This document shows, piece by piece, positions 1 to 8,291 of a DNA stretch of 30,499 nt; the first letter of the stretch is position 1; each line of letters starts with the position of its first letter. The DNA lies in NCBI GenBank assembly GCA_900545075.1, contig UQXT01000009.1:1-30499 (forward strand), in the 5' to 3' direction. The notes beneath the pieces were generated by a model. It was given only the letters and a program-made list of their open reading frames with translations, was not told where the DNA came from and did no database searches. The position numbers and the translations under genes are program-made. This DNA comes from an uncultured Collinsella sp. Its GTDB lineage: Bacteria; Actinomycetota; Coriobacteriia; Coriobacteriales; Coriobacteriaceae.

Positions 1-654
1 CAGGTGGCCGAAATCTTGCCGCAGCTGGAGGGCGTGCTTGCCTACGAGTCCGAGGCACTTGCCCCCTTTGCCCCGCGCTACCTGGAGTTCGCCTTCAACG
101 AGCTCAAGGTCGAGTATGCCGGTTGGCCGCTTGGCGGGCGCATCGACCGCGTGGACGTGGACGCCGAGAATCGTGCCGTGGTGATCGACTACAAGCATCG
201 CACGGGCGTTGAGGAGTTTAAGCTCGCCGACCCCACGGTGCGTGACGAGGAATCGGGCACGGCGCCCATCGACGATCCGCGCTGGTTGCCACCACATACC
301 CAGACGCTCATCTACGCCCAGGCCATGCGCCGAGCGCTGGATTTGGACACCCGCGCGGCGCTCTACTTTTCGACCAAGGGCGGCAAACCGGCGTTGCGAG
401 GCGCAGCGAGTGCCGAGCTGCTCGAGGAGGAGCGTGGTGACGGTCGCATCCCGGGCCTTAAGAAAGGTTTCCCCGGCGAGGGTGGCAGCATGGACTTCGA
501 CGCCCTGCTCGATCGCGTGGAGACCGGCATCGCCGAGCGTCTGCGCGAGCTCGAGGTGGGCAACGTTGCCGCCGTCGACCCGACGTCGGCTCAGGCCGCG
601 CATGCGCGCTGCTCGTATAACCACGAAGGAACGTTTGTAAGGAGGGACGTGTAG
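1..654 (+). CDS. addB: AddB-like helicase-exonuclease subunit, C-terminal nuclease part (5' end outside window)
   Basis: The frame is open at the first base, so this is the last 217 codons of a longer gene. The segment is a RecB-type PD-(D/E)XK nuclease domain. It shows G-R-I-D-R-V-D followed by V-V-I-D-Y-K (the metal-binding Asp and the D-x-K pair) and a Q-T-L-I-Y motif (Q-x3-Y) further on. In AddAB enzymes the AddB nuclease cuts one strand while AddA unwinds and cuts the other during double-strand-break processing. The gene is followed by addA with only 3 bases between stop and start, and the addA ribosome binding site lies inside this gene's end, so the two are co-transcribed and translationally coupled. 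Oddity: the C-terminal iron-sulfur Cys cluster usual in AddB is reduced to a single Cys (codon 610-612). The assignment leans on the neighbour; taken alone it is a PD-(D/E)XK nuclease. Confidence 0.75.
   Translation, partial: QVAEILPQLEGVLAYESEALAPFAPRYLEFAFNELKVEYAGWPLGGRIDRVDVDAENRAVVIDYKHRTGVEEFKLADPTVRDEESGTAPIDDPRWLPPHTQTLIYAQAMRRALDLDTRAALYFSTKGGKPALRGAASAELLEEERGDGRIPGLKKGFPGEGGSMDFDALLDRVETGIAERLRELEVGNVAAVDPTSAQAAHARCSYNHEGTFVRRDV
639..647 (+). promoter_or_regulatory. Ribosome binding site of addA inside the end of addB
   Basis: AAGGAGGGA lies 10 bases before the ATG at 658 and inside the last codons of the upstream nuclease gene. It fixes the addA start and indicates translational coupling of the two subunits. 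Confidence 0.7.
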
Positions 655-657
655 ACC

Positions 658-3600
658 ATGGATCTTTCGACTTTGATGCCGCAACAGCTGCAGATCGTCA
701 AAACGCTCGACCGTCCGCTGTTTGTCTCGGCAGGTGCCGGCTCGGGCAAGACCTTTACCCTCACGCGCCGCATCGTCTACGCACTCTCTCCCGAATCCGG
801 TCCGTTCGTTGAGCATCTGGACCAGGTGCTCGCTATTACCTTTACCAAAGATGCCGCGGCCGAGATTCGTGACCGCGTGCGCCGCGCGCTCATCGACGAG
901 GGCATGGACGAGGAAGCACTGACCGTCGACGACGCGTGGATCTCGACCATTCACGGCATGTGCTCGCGTATCCTGCGCGCGCACGCGCTGGAGCTGGGCA
1001 TCGATCCCGAGTTCACGGTGCTTACCGATACCGATGAGCTTATGGATCAGGCTGTCGAGCATGTGCTGGGCCGCGCGACAGCGCCCGATGCCGCTCCCGA
1101 GCTTGCGGCTTCGCTCAAAGCACTCTATGCCTGGTATCCCATGGCGGGTGAGGGCGGTCCCTTTGGCAGCGGCACCACCATCAAAGGTCTGGTGCGCAAC
1201 CTATTGGAGCTATCGAGCCAGCTGCCGGGCGGCATGGACGACGTGTGCGTGGTTCGTGGCTGTGCCGATACCTCGGCCCTGGCAGACGCCTATCGCGCGG
1301 CGCTCGGCGCGAGCAAGGCGGCGACCGAAAAGGCGCAGGTGGCGCTCGAGGCCATCGACGCGTTCGAGGCGAGCGGCAAGACCATGGCGGATGTGGCGCG
1401 GCTTATGATGGCGTGCAGTATGCCGCGCGCGAGTAAGATGTTCCCAAAGGAGAATGTCGAGCTGCTTAAGGCGGAGGCTGCCGACACGTTCGTCAATATT
1501 GTGCTGGCTTGCGGTGACCCGGCACTTGATGCGCTGACGGGGCTTGCCCGTGCCGTAGAGGCGGAATACCGTGCGCTCAAGGCTGACCAGTCCGCACTCG
1601 ACAATAACGATCTGTTGCGCATGGCATACGAGGCGCTGCGCGATTGTCCCGCCATCCGAGCCGCCTACGAGGGCCGCTTTAAGATGGTCATGGTCGACGA
1701 GTTCCAGGACACCGACCAGATGCAGGTCGATTTGATTCGCTATCTGACGGGCGCGGGGGAGCGCGCGCTGTGCACCGTGGGCGATGCGCAGCAGTCGATC
1801 TACCGCTTCCGTGGCGCCGAGGTCGAGGTGTTCCGTCGCCAGGAACGCAAGGTGGGCTCCTCTGCTGCGCCCGAGACGACTGCCGTCTCCGATGCCCCCG
1901 CCGGCGAGCTCGTCAAACTCGTGCGTAACTTCCGCAGCCACGACGAGGTGCTGCGCTATGTGGCGCGCGTCTTTGACGGCGATACCGGTGGTTTGATGCA
2001 GGGGTTCTTGGATCTTGAGCCGAGTGACGATCGCGAGGACAAGCTCAAGGCGAAGGCTTCGCGCCGCCAAGCGGTCTTCGTTGCCGGTGGCAGCATGCAG
2101 GAGCGAACGCAGGCGAAAGCTCGTGCGATTGCGGAGCGGTTCCAAGCGCTCGTCAAAGCGGGGCAGCCTCAGGGCAGCATGGTCCTGCTGCTGGGCCGCA
2201 TGACCAACGCCGATGTCTATGCGCAGGCCTTCCGCGACCAAGGGCTCGACTGCGTGATCGCAGGCGGCTCGGTCTTTGCCCAGGCAGCCGAGGTACAGAC
2301 GGTGCGTGCCCTGGTGTGCGCACTTGCCAATCCGGCCGATACGGCGCAGGGTCTTATGCCGCTGTTGGCCTCGCCGATGTTTGCACTCGGCGCCCAGGAG
2401 TTCCTGGCGCTGGCGACCAAGCTCGACGAGCAGACGGGCGAGACGTCGCGTCGCAACATCGATGCGGGCATCATGAGCGATTCCGATGTGCCGGGCTTGC
2501 AGGGCTTGCCGCTCGTAACGCGCGCCCGCGAGGTGCTGCGCTACGCACTGCGTCGCGTGGGGCGTGATTCGTTCGCTGCCATCGCGCGCGACGTGGTCAA
2601 TGCCTCCGGCTGGTTCGTGCGTCTGGCGCAGCGCGGCCCCGAGGGGAAGGCCATTGCCGCCAACGTGCTCAAGGCGCTCGACGCCGTGGCCGAGGCAGAG
2701 ACCGAGTTCGGCAACTCGCCGCGTTCCATCGCGCTTGCCTTCGACCGCTTCTTGGCGGGCAAGGAAGCCCCGGGTGCCCTCAACGAGGAGGGTGACGGCG
2801 CGGTACGCATCATGACCGTGCATGCGTCCAAGGGCCTGGAATATCCGGTCGTGGCGGTTGCCGAGTGTTTTGGCGTGCGCAAATCGTCCGGTGCGGCGCA
2901 GATGGGCCGCTTCGACGGTGGGGCGCAAGTCGTGGCGCTGCCGGCGCGCTTCGATGGCGTTAAGCTTGCCGATGGGACCTTCGTGAAGGGCGATGACGTC
3001 AAAAAGCAGTTTGAACACGCGTTTAAGGGCAAGGGCACGTCGCTGTGGTTGCCGCCAGAGCTTATGGAGGACGTATGCGCGACGGGCTCTCCCGCCGAGG
3101 CATTTGCCCGCCTGCGCAACGACGACCTGCAGCTTTCGCTTGAGGAACGGGCTCGTCTGCTCTATGTCGCCATGACGCGTGCGCGCGAGCTGGTGATCTT
3201 GGCGATGGATGCCGGCGTGAGCCGTGGCAAGGTGACGGCGCCGACCTTCGATGTCGAGACCGATCTGACCTACGACGTGCTGCGCCGCATCCTGCCGACC
3301 GGCAGCCTGGACATGCCGCAGCTCGATACCGACCGCCTGGTGTTCGACAACTCCCAGCCGGGCGACTACGAGCTCATATCGCTAGCAGACTTTACGTTTG
3401 GCGAGCAGGCGTTTGAGGCCAACGCTTCGCTGGATGTCGAGGGCAGACTTGTTCGTGGCGATACCGATGCCGCTGATAATGCTGCGCGCTCAACCGTCCC
3501 CGGTCCTGCCGACCCCGAGCCCGATGCGTTTGAGCTCGTGTATCCCCAGGCGGTGGGCGTGCGCATGGGCATCGGTCCGTATCCGATGCGTGATTCGTAT

Positions 3601-4284
3601 AGCTATTCGTCAATCGCCGCGGCGCTCCATGCCGAGACGGAAGATCGTGCCGCCGAGGCACACGTGCCCATGGACGAGGCCGGCGATGATGCGGAGTCGG
3701 ATGGCTCGGAGATGACGGATGCAGACGTGGCCGCCGTTGAGCCCGCCGGCAACCCCATGGCGCTGGGCTCGGCGTTCCATGCCGCCTGCCAGTGGCTCAT
3801 CGAGATGGGTGCCGATGCGCTGCCCGCTGAGCGTGCCGACGCCCTGGCTCGCCTGTGGCACCTGACGCCAGAACAGCGCGAGCGCTTCGATGTCGCTCTG
3901 GAGCGCTGGCTCAAGTCGTCGGTTCGTGCCGACCTGCTCGCGTGGCCGTGCGTTCGCGCCGAGGTGCCGTTCTTTTCACTGGGCTGCGAGGACGAAGACA
4001 TCGCTCGCTACGGTGTTTATGCCGAGGGCGCCATCGACGCTTTGGCGACGAACCCGGCGGATTCCTCATGCGCGCTGGTCATCGACTACAAGACGGGCGG
4101 CGCGCCGGACGAGACGCCGGAACAGCTGCAGGAGAAGCACGCCCTGCAGGCGCGCGTCTATTCGGATGTTCTGCATAAGGCGGGCTTTGAGGCCGTGACC
4201 GTCAAGTTCGTCCGCGTGGAGCAGGCCGATCCGACTCTCTTCGTCAATCCCGCCGAGCCCCAAGTAGTCACCTACAACTTCTAG
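658..4284 (+). CDS. addA: AddA-type UvrD/RecB helicase-nuclease
   Basis: This is a 1208-aa superfamily 1A helicase fused to a RecB-type nuclease, the length usual for AddA. Residues 25-32 are the Walker A motif A-G-A-G-S-G-K-T, and V-D-E-F-Q-D near residue 347 is Walker B. G-D-A-Q-Q-S-I-Y-R-F-R-G and V-H-A-S-K-G-L-E are later helicase motifs, and L-L-Y-V-A-M-T-R-A is motif VI. After an acidic linker (about residues 1010-1035) comes the nuclease, with G-S-A-F-H, then V-I-D-Y-K-T-G-G near residue 1143 and a downstream Q-A-R-V-Y. With AddB it would resect double-strand breaks and load RecA. The start ATG at 658 has a strong RBS. The alternative name is a generic UvrD-helicase domain protein, but the paired nuclease gene upstream supports AddA. 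Confidence 0.88.
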   Translation: MDLSTLMPQQLQIVKTLDRPLFVSAGAGSGKTFTLTRRIVYALSPESGPFVEHLDQVLAITFTKDAAAEIRDRVRRALIDEGMDEEALTVDDAWISTIHGMCSRILRAHALELGIDPEFTVLTDTDELMDQAVEHVLGRATAPDAAPELAASLKALYAWYPMAGEGGPFGSGTTIKGLVRNLLELSSQLPGGMDDVCVVRGCADTSALADAYRAALGASKAATEKAQVALEAIDAFEASGKTMADVARLMMACSMPRASKMFPKENVELLKAEAADTFVNIVLACGDPALDALTGLARAVEAEYRALKADQSALDNNDLLRMAYEALRDCPAIRAAYEGRFKMVMVDEFQDTDQMQVDLIRYLTGAGERALCTVGDAQQSIYRFRGAEVEVFRRQERKVGSSAAPETTAVSDAPAGELVKLVRNFRSHDEVLRYVARVFDGDTGGLMQGFLDLEPSDDREDKLKAKASRRQAVFVAGGSMQERTQAKARAIAERFQALVKAGQPQGSMVLLLGRMTNADVYAQAFRDQGLDCVIAGGSVFAQAAEVQTVRALVCALANPADTAQGLMPLLASPMFALGAQEFLALATKLDEQTGETSRRNIDAGIMSDSDVPGLQGLPLVTRAREVLRYALRRVGRDSFAAIARDVVNASGWFVRLAQRGPEGKAIAANVLKALDAVAEAETEFGNSPRSIALAFDRFLAGKEAPGALNEEGDGAVRIMTVHASKGLEYPVVAVAECFGVRKSSGAAQMGRFDGGAQVVALPARFDGVKLADGTFVKGDDVKKQFEHAFKGKGTSLWLPPELMEDVCATGSPAEAFARLRNDDLQLSLEERARLLYVAMTRARELVILAMDAGVSRGKVTAPTFDVETDLTYDVLRRILPTGSLDMPQLDTDRLVFDNSQPGDYELISLADFTFGEQAFEANASLDVEGRLVRGDTDAADNAARSTVPGPADPEPDAFELVYPQAVGVRMGIGPYPMRDSYSYSSIAAALHAETEDRAAEAHVPMDEAGDDAESDGSEMTDADVAAVEPAGNPMALGSAFHAACQWLIEMGADALPAERADALARLWHLTPEQRERFDVALERWLKSSVRADLLAWPCVRAEVPFFSLGCEDEDIARYGVYAEGAIDALATNPADSSCALVIDYKTGGAPDETPEQLQEKHALQARVYSDVLHKAGFEAVTVKFVRVEQADPTLFVNPAEPQVVTYNF

Positions 4285-4296
4285 TCCTCAGATAAC

Positions 4297-4359
4297 TTGC
4301 GGTGGAATACGGACTGTTTTGGCCAAAAAAGCCGCCAAACAGTCCGCATTTCACCGCAA
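4297..4359. repeat. Imperfect inverted repeat between addA and dnaE
   Basis: The 23-base arms at 4297-4319 and 4337-4359 match at 21 of 23 positions. One of the two mismatches would be a G-U pair in RNA. The 17-base centre contains a run of six A. No T-tract follows on the plus strand, so it is not a textbook terminator, although it sits just after the addA stop and could end transcription or protect the 3' end. It may also be one copy of a dispersed intergenic repeat; no second copy is visible in this window. Confidence 0.6.
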
Positions 4360-4414
4360 CTCAAGAGGAGCCGTGTGGGTTTGGCTAGGTTCGGGTGCTG
4401 TCCGTGCCGTGGGG

Positions 4415-4420
4415 TAAAAT
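4415..4420 (+). promoter_or_regulatory. Possible -10 element upstream of dnaE
   Basis: TAAAAT preceded by GGGG, 39 bases before the dnaE start. No convincing -35 hexamer lies 16-18 bases upstream, so the call is weak. The same GGGTAAAAT context recurs at 24342-24350. Confidence 0.3.
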
Positions 4421-4459
4421 CGTTCAGTCAGAACACGAACCCGCATCGGAGCTCATCAC

Positions 4460-7400
4460 ATGGCATTCGTCCATCTGCACAACCACACTGTTTTCTCCAT
4501 GCTCGACGGCGCAACCCGTATCCAGGATATGGTCAATCGCGCCGTAGAGCTGGGCATGCCCGCCGTCGCCATTACCGACCACGGCTACATGTACGGCGTG
4601 CCCGACCTGGCGCTGGCCTGCGACGCCGTCAACCACAACACGCCCGAGTACAAAACCTGGAGCCACGACAAGGCCTTCTTGGAAAAGGACCGCCGCGACG
4701 AGCTGGTGGAGCCCGATCCCGAGGAAAACCCGCGCGAGCATGCCCAGTATGTGAAGGACATGGCCATGTGGGACGAGAAGGGCAATATCGACGAGCTCAA
4801 GCCGCCTCTGGTCATCAAGCCCATCTTTGGCTGCGAGGTCTACTTTACGCCGGACGAGACACTCGCCCGCGACCACAAGCCCGAGCTCTACCACATGATT
4901 CTTCTGGCCAAGGACCAGGAGGGCTACGTCAACCTGATGCAGACGGTCTCCGAGGCCGCCGTGCAGGGCTTTTACTACAAGCCGCGCGTGACGCTCGACA
5001 ACCTGCGCCGCCACGCCAAGGGCATGATCTGCACGAGCGCCTGCATCGCGGGCATCATCCCCAAGTACATCGACCGCGGCGACATGGAGGGCGCCATCAA
5101 GTGGGCCGAGACCTTCCGTGACACCTTCGAGCCCGGCGACTTCTACATCGAGATCCAGGAACACGGCATCACCACCGACAACGGCCTGACCGACGAGCAG
5201 ATGGACCGCACGCTCATCGACATCGCCAAGCAGGTGGGCGTCAAGGTCATTGCCACCAACGACTTCCACTACCTGCGTCGCGAGGACGCGCCCGTGCAGG
5301 ACGTCATCATGTGTATTGGCATGAACGCCAAGGTCGATGACCCCAACCGCATGCGCATGACCGGCTCGGAGTTTTACATGAAGACCGAGGAGGAGATGCG
5401 GGCGATGTTCCCGTATTGCCCAGAGGCCTGTGACAACACGCTCGAGATCGCCGACAAGTGCTACGTTGAGCTGGACTGGGACTCCATCATCCTGCCGCGC
5501 TTCCCGTTGCTCGATCCCGGCGAGACGCACGAGAGCCAGTTCCGCCGCGAGTGCGAGAAGGGCCTGCGCCAACACTATGGCGACGACTGGGCCACGCGCG
5601 AGATCGGTGGCGTCAACATCAAAGAGCGCTTTGAGTACGAATACAAAGTCATTTGCGACAAGGGCTTTGCCGCCTACTTCTTGATCGTCGCCGAGTACGT
5701 GCAATGGGCCAAGGACAACGGCATCGGCGTCGGCCCCGGCCGTGGCTCGGCCGCCGGCGCTATCGTCGCCTACGCCATGAACATCACCGCGTTCGATCCG
5801 CTCGAGAACGGCCTGATGTTCGAGAGGTTCCTGTCCCCGCAGCGTACCGAGATGCCCGATATCGATATGGACTTCGACGATGAGCGGCGCCTCGAGGTCG
5901 TGGAGCACGTTCGCCAGCTCTACGGCCCCGAGAAGGTCACCCACGTCATCACCTACTCGACCATTAAGGCCAAACAGGCCATTAACGACGCCGCACGCGT
6001 CCTGGACTACCCGGTCTACATGGGCCAGCGCCTGTCCAAGATGGTCTCGAGCGACCCCAAGGTCAAGCTCAAGCAGGTGCTCGACAAGCAACCCGGCAAA
6101 GAGGACCTGTTTAACCCCGATTTTGCCGAGGCCTATAAAAAGGACGACGACGCCCGCCGCATCATCGACACGGCGCTCTCGATCGAGGGCCTCACCCGTG
6201 GCGAGGGCGTGCACGCGTGCGCCGTTCTGATCTGCCGCGACCCCGTCAACGAGCACGTGCCCACCAAGCTCGATACCAAGGGCGGCGTCGAGATTACCCA
6301 GTACGAGGGTCATACCGTCGCCGACATGGGCCTGCTCAAGATGGACTTTCTGGGCCTGCGCACGCTGACGGTTATCTCTAAGGCCAAGGCTAACATCAAA
6401 AAGAACTTCGGCATCGACATCAAAGAGGAAGAGATTCCCTTTGACGACCCCGAGATCTTTAAGCTCATGGGCTCCGGTCACACCGCCGGCGTCTTCCAGG
6501 TCGAGTCCGCCGGCATGACGGCCACGATCAAGAACATGAAGCCCACCGAGTACAAGCACGTCGTGGCATTGATCGCTCTGTACCGCCCGGGTCCGCTGGG
6601 CGCCGGCATGGTTTCGTCCTACATCAACCGTATGAACGGCAAGGAGCCGGCGGTCTCCTACGACGACCGCCTGGACGACATCCTGGGCGAAACCTACGGC
6701 ACCATGGTCTACCAGGAGCAGGTTATGCTCATCTCCGTTGAGATGTGCGGCTTCTCCAAGGGCGAATCGGACTCGCGTATCCGTAAGCCCGTGGCTAAGA
6801 AAAAGATCAAGCTGCTCACGTCGACGGTGCTCCACTGGGAGGATGGCTCGGACGAGACCACTTACGACCACTGGATGAATGGCGCTATCAAGAACAACTA
6901 CACGCGCGAGGTCGCCCAGAAGATTTGGGACGATGTTCTCGAGTTCGCGTCCTACGCCTTTAACAAGTCGCACTCCGCCGGCTACGCCATCCTGGTTATG
7001 CAGACGGCGTGGCTCAAGGCGCATTATCCGCACGAGTACATGGCGGCCGTTCTGACGTCCTATACGGGCAAGACCGACAAGATCGTGCATTACGTCTCGG
7101 CGTGCCGTCACGACGGCATCCCCGTGCTTTCGCCAGATGTCAACGAGTCCGGTACTGAGTTCACGGCTACCAAGGAGGGCGTGCGCTTTGGTCTGGCCGG
7201 CATCCGCGGCGTGGGCACCGGCGTGGCGCAGGCGATTATCGCCGAGCGCGAGGCGGGCGGTCCGTTTAAGACGCTGCACGACTTTGTCGAGCGCGTGGAC
7301 TCGAGCCAGGCCAACCGCCGTGTGATCGAATCGCTCATCAAGGCAGGCGCCTTCGACTCCACGGGGTATCCGCGTCGCCAGATGATGCACTTTGTGGATA

Positions 7401-8263
7401 AGAACAACCCTGAGAACATCATCGATGCCGCGGTGAAGCGCCAGAAGGATCGTGCGAGCGGCCAGACGTCGTTCTTCGACATGTTCGGCGATGTTGAGGG
7501 CTCGGGCTTTGAGGTGAGCGTGCCCGATCCGGATGGCCAGGAGTGGGACCGCCACCTTAAGTTGAGCCAGGAGAAGGAGGTTCTGGGCATCTATGTCTCG
7601 GACCACCCGCTGCGCCCGTTTGAGTATGCGCTGGCCAAGGCACGCGACTTCTCGTTCTCGCAGATCGACACTGGCTACGAAGTTCAGAATCCTACGGGCG
7701 GTACCATCAACCAGGAGATTCCCGAGGGCAAGGCGCTGTGGTGGGCCGGCATGGTCTCGAGCGTGTCCAAGCGCGTGACCAAAAACGGCGACCCCATGGG
7801 CATCGTGCAGCTCGAAGACATGGAAGGCGAGGCCACGGTCGTGGTGTTCCCCAAGACCTACAAGGAGGCCGAGGGGTATCTGTATGGCGAGGTCGATCCC
7901 GAGACCGGCGCGCAGCTGTCCGACGCGTTTGTGCGCATTAAGGGCAAGCTCGAGCGCTCGGACCGCGGCGACCAGATCATCGCGCAGGAGATTGTGCCGC
8001 TGGAGCTTAGCGAGGAGAAAAACAAGCCCAAGGTCTTTGAGGTCATGGTGCCCAACAGCCGATTTAGCCAGGGCAATATGGCGCGCCTGGCCACGGTGCT
8101 CACCACCAACCCGGGCGGCGACCGCGTGGAGATCTTTATTGAGCAAGTCGACGGGCGCGTGCTGCGTGCCGAGGTGCCGGCCAAGGTCAATGCACGCTCG
8201 ATTCCGCTGCTGGCAGAGGCAAAGGCCATCGTCGGCAACCAAGGCCGCGTGACGGTTATCTAA
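4460..8263 (+). CDS. dnaE: DNA polymerase III alpha subunit
   Basis: This 1267-aa replicative polymerase has the DnaE1 order of domains. The N-terminal PHP domain starts H-L-H-N-H-T-V-F-S. The polymerase palm has P-D-I-D-M-D-F with Asp 467 and 469, and the third catalytic Asp lies in M-D-F-L-G-L-R-T (residue 629). G-V-G-P-G-R-G-S-A-A-G is a nucleotide-binding loop. A helix-hairpin-helix and an OB-fold (L-W-W-A-G-M-V onward) close the protein. PHP domains of actinobacterial DnaE1 are known proofreading nucleases, and the His-rich motif here suggests the same. Oddity: about 57 charged residues (roughly 60-116) are inserted in the PHP domain before K-P-I-F-G-C-E-V-Y. The start ATG has only a weak purine-rich RBS. 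The gene appears to have its own promoter region downstream of addAB. Confidence 0.97.
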   Translation: MAFVHLHNHTVFSMLDGATRIQDMVNRAVELGMPAVAITDHGYMYGVPDLALACDAVNHNTPEYKTWSHDKAFLEKDRRDELVEPDPEENPREHAQYVKDMAMWDEKGNIDELKPPLVIKPIFGCEVYFTPDETLARDHKPELYHMILLAKDQEGYVNLMQTVSEAAVQGFYYKPRVTLDNLRRHAKGMICTSACIAGIIPKYIDRGDMEGAIKWAETFRDTFEPGDFYIEIQEHGITTDNGLTDEQMDRTLIDIAKQVGVKVIATNDFHYLRREDAPVQDVIMCIGMNAKVDDPNRMRMTGSEFYMKTEEEMRAMFPYCPEACDNTLEIADKCYVELDWDSIILPRFPLLDPGETHESQFRRECEKGLRQHYGDDWATREIGGVNIKERFEYEYKVICDKGFAAYFLIVAEYVQWAKDNGIGVGPGRGSAAGAIVAYAMNITAFDPLENGLMFERFLSPQRTEMPDIDMDFDDERRLEVVEHVRQLYGPEKVTHVITYSTIKAKQAINDAARVLDYPVYMGQRLSKMVSSDPKVKLKQVLDKQPGKEDLFNPDFAEAYKKDDDARRIIDTALSIEGLTRGEGVHACAVLICRDPVNEHVPTKLDTKGGVEITQYEGHTVADMGLLKMDFLGLRTLTVISKAKANIKKNFGIDIKEEEIPFDDPEIFKLMGSGHTAGVFQVESAGMTATIKNMKPTEYKHVVALIALYRPGPLGAGMVSSYINRMNGKEPAVSYDDRLDDILGETYGTMVYQEQVMLISVEMCGFSKGESDSRIRKPVAKKKIKLLTSTVLHWEDGSDETTYDHWMNGAIKNNYTREVAQKIWDDVLEFASYAFNKSHSAGYAILVMQTAWLKAHYPHEYMAAVLTSYTGKTDKIVHYVSACRHDGIPVLSPDVNESGTEFTATKEGVRFGLAGIRGVGTGVAQAIIAEREAGGPFKTLHDFVERVDSSQANRRVIESLIKAGAFDSTGYPRRQMMHFVDKNNPENIIDAAVKRQKDRASGQTSFFDMFGDVEGSGFEVSVPDPDGQEWDRHLKLSQEKEVLGIYVSDHPLRPFEYALAKARDFSFSQIDTGYEVQNPTGGTINQEIPEGKALWWAGMVSSVSKRVTKNGDPMGIVQLEDMEGEATVVVFPKTYKEAEGYLYGEVDPETGAQLSDAFVRIKGKLERSDRGDQIIAQEIVPLELSEEKNKPKVFEVMVPNSRFSQGNMARLATVLTTNPGGDRVEIFIEQVDGRVLRAEVPAKVNARSIPLLAEAKAIVGNQGRVTVI

Positions 8264-8281
8264 GCTACCCCGGGTGAGATT

Positions 8282-8287
8282 GGAGGA
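8282..8287 (+). promoter_or_regulatory. Ribosome binding site deciding the SNF2 gene start
   Basis: GGAGGA lies 4 bases before the ATG at 8292. It overlaps the first codons that would follow the upstream in-frame GTG at 8274. The GTG has no ribosome binding site of its own, so the ATG at 8292 is preferred. Confidence 0.65.
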
Positions 8288-8291
8288 AGTG

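Noticed and set aside
1210..3018. A 602-codon minus-strand frame inside addA
   Set aside because: It is a shadow of the addA coding sequence caused by codon bias, with no RBS and no recognisable domain.
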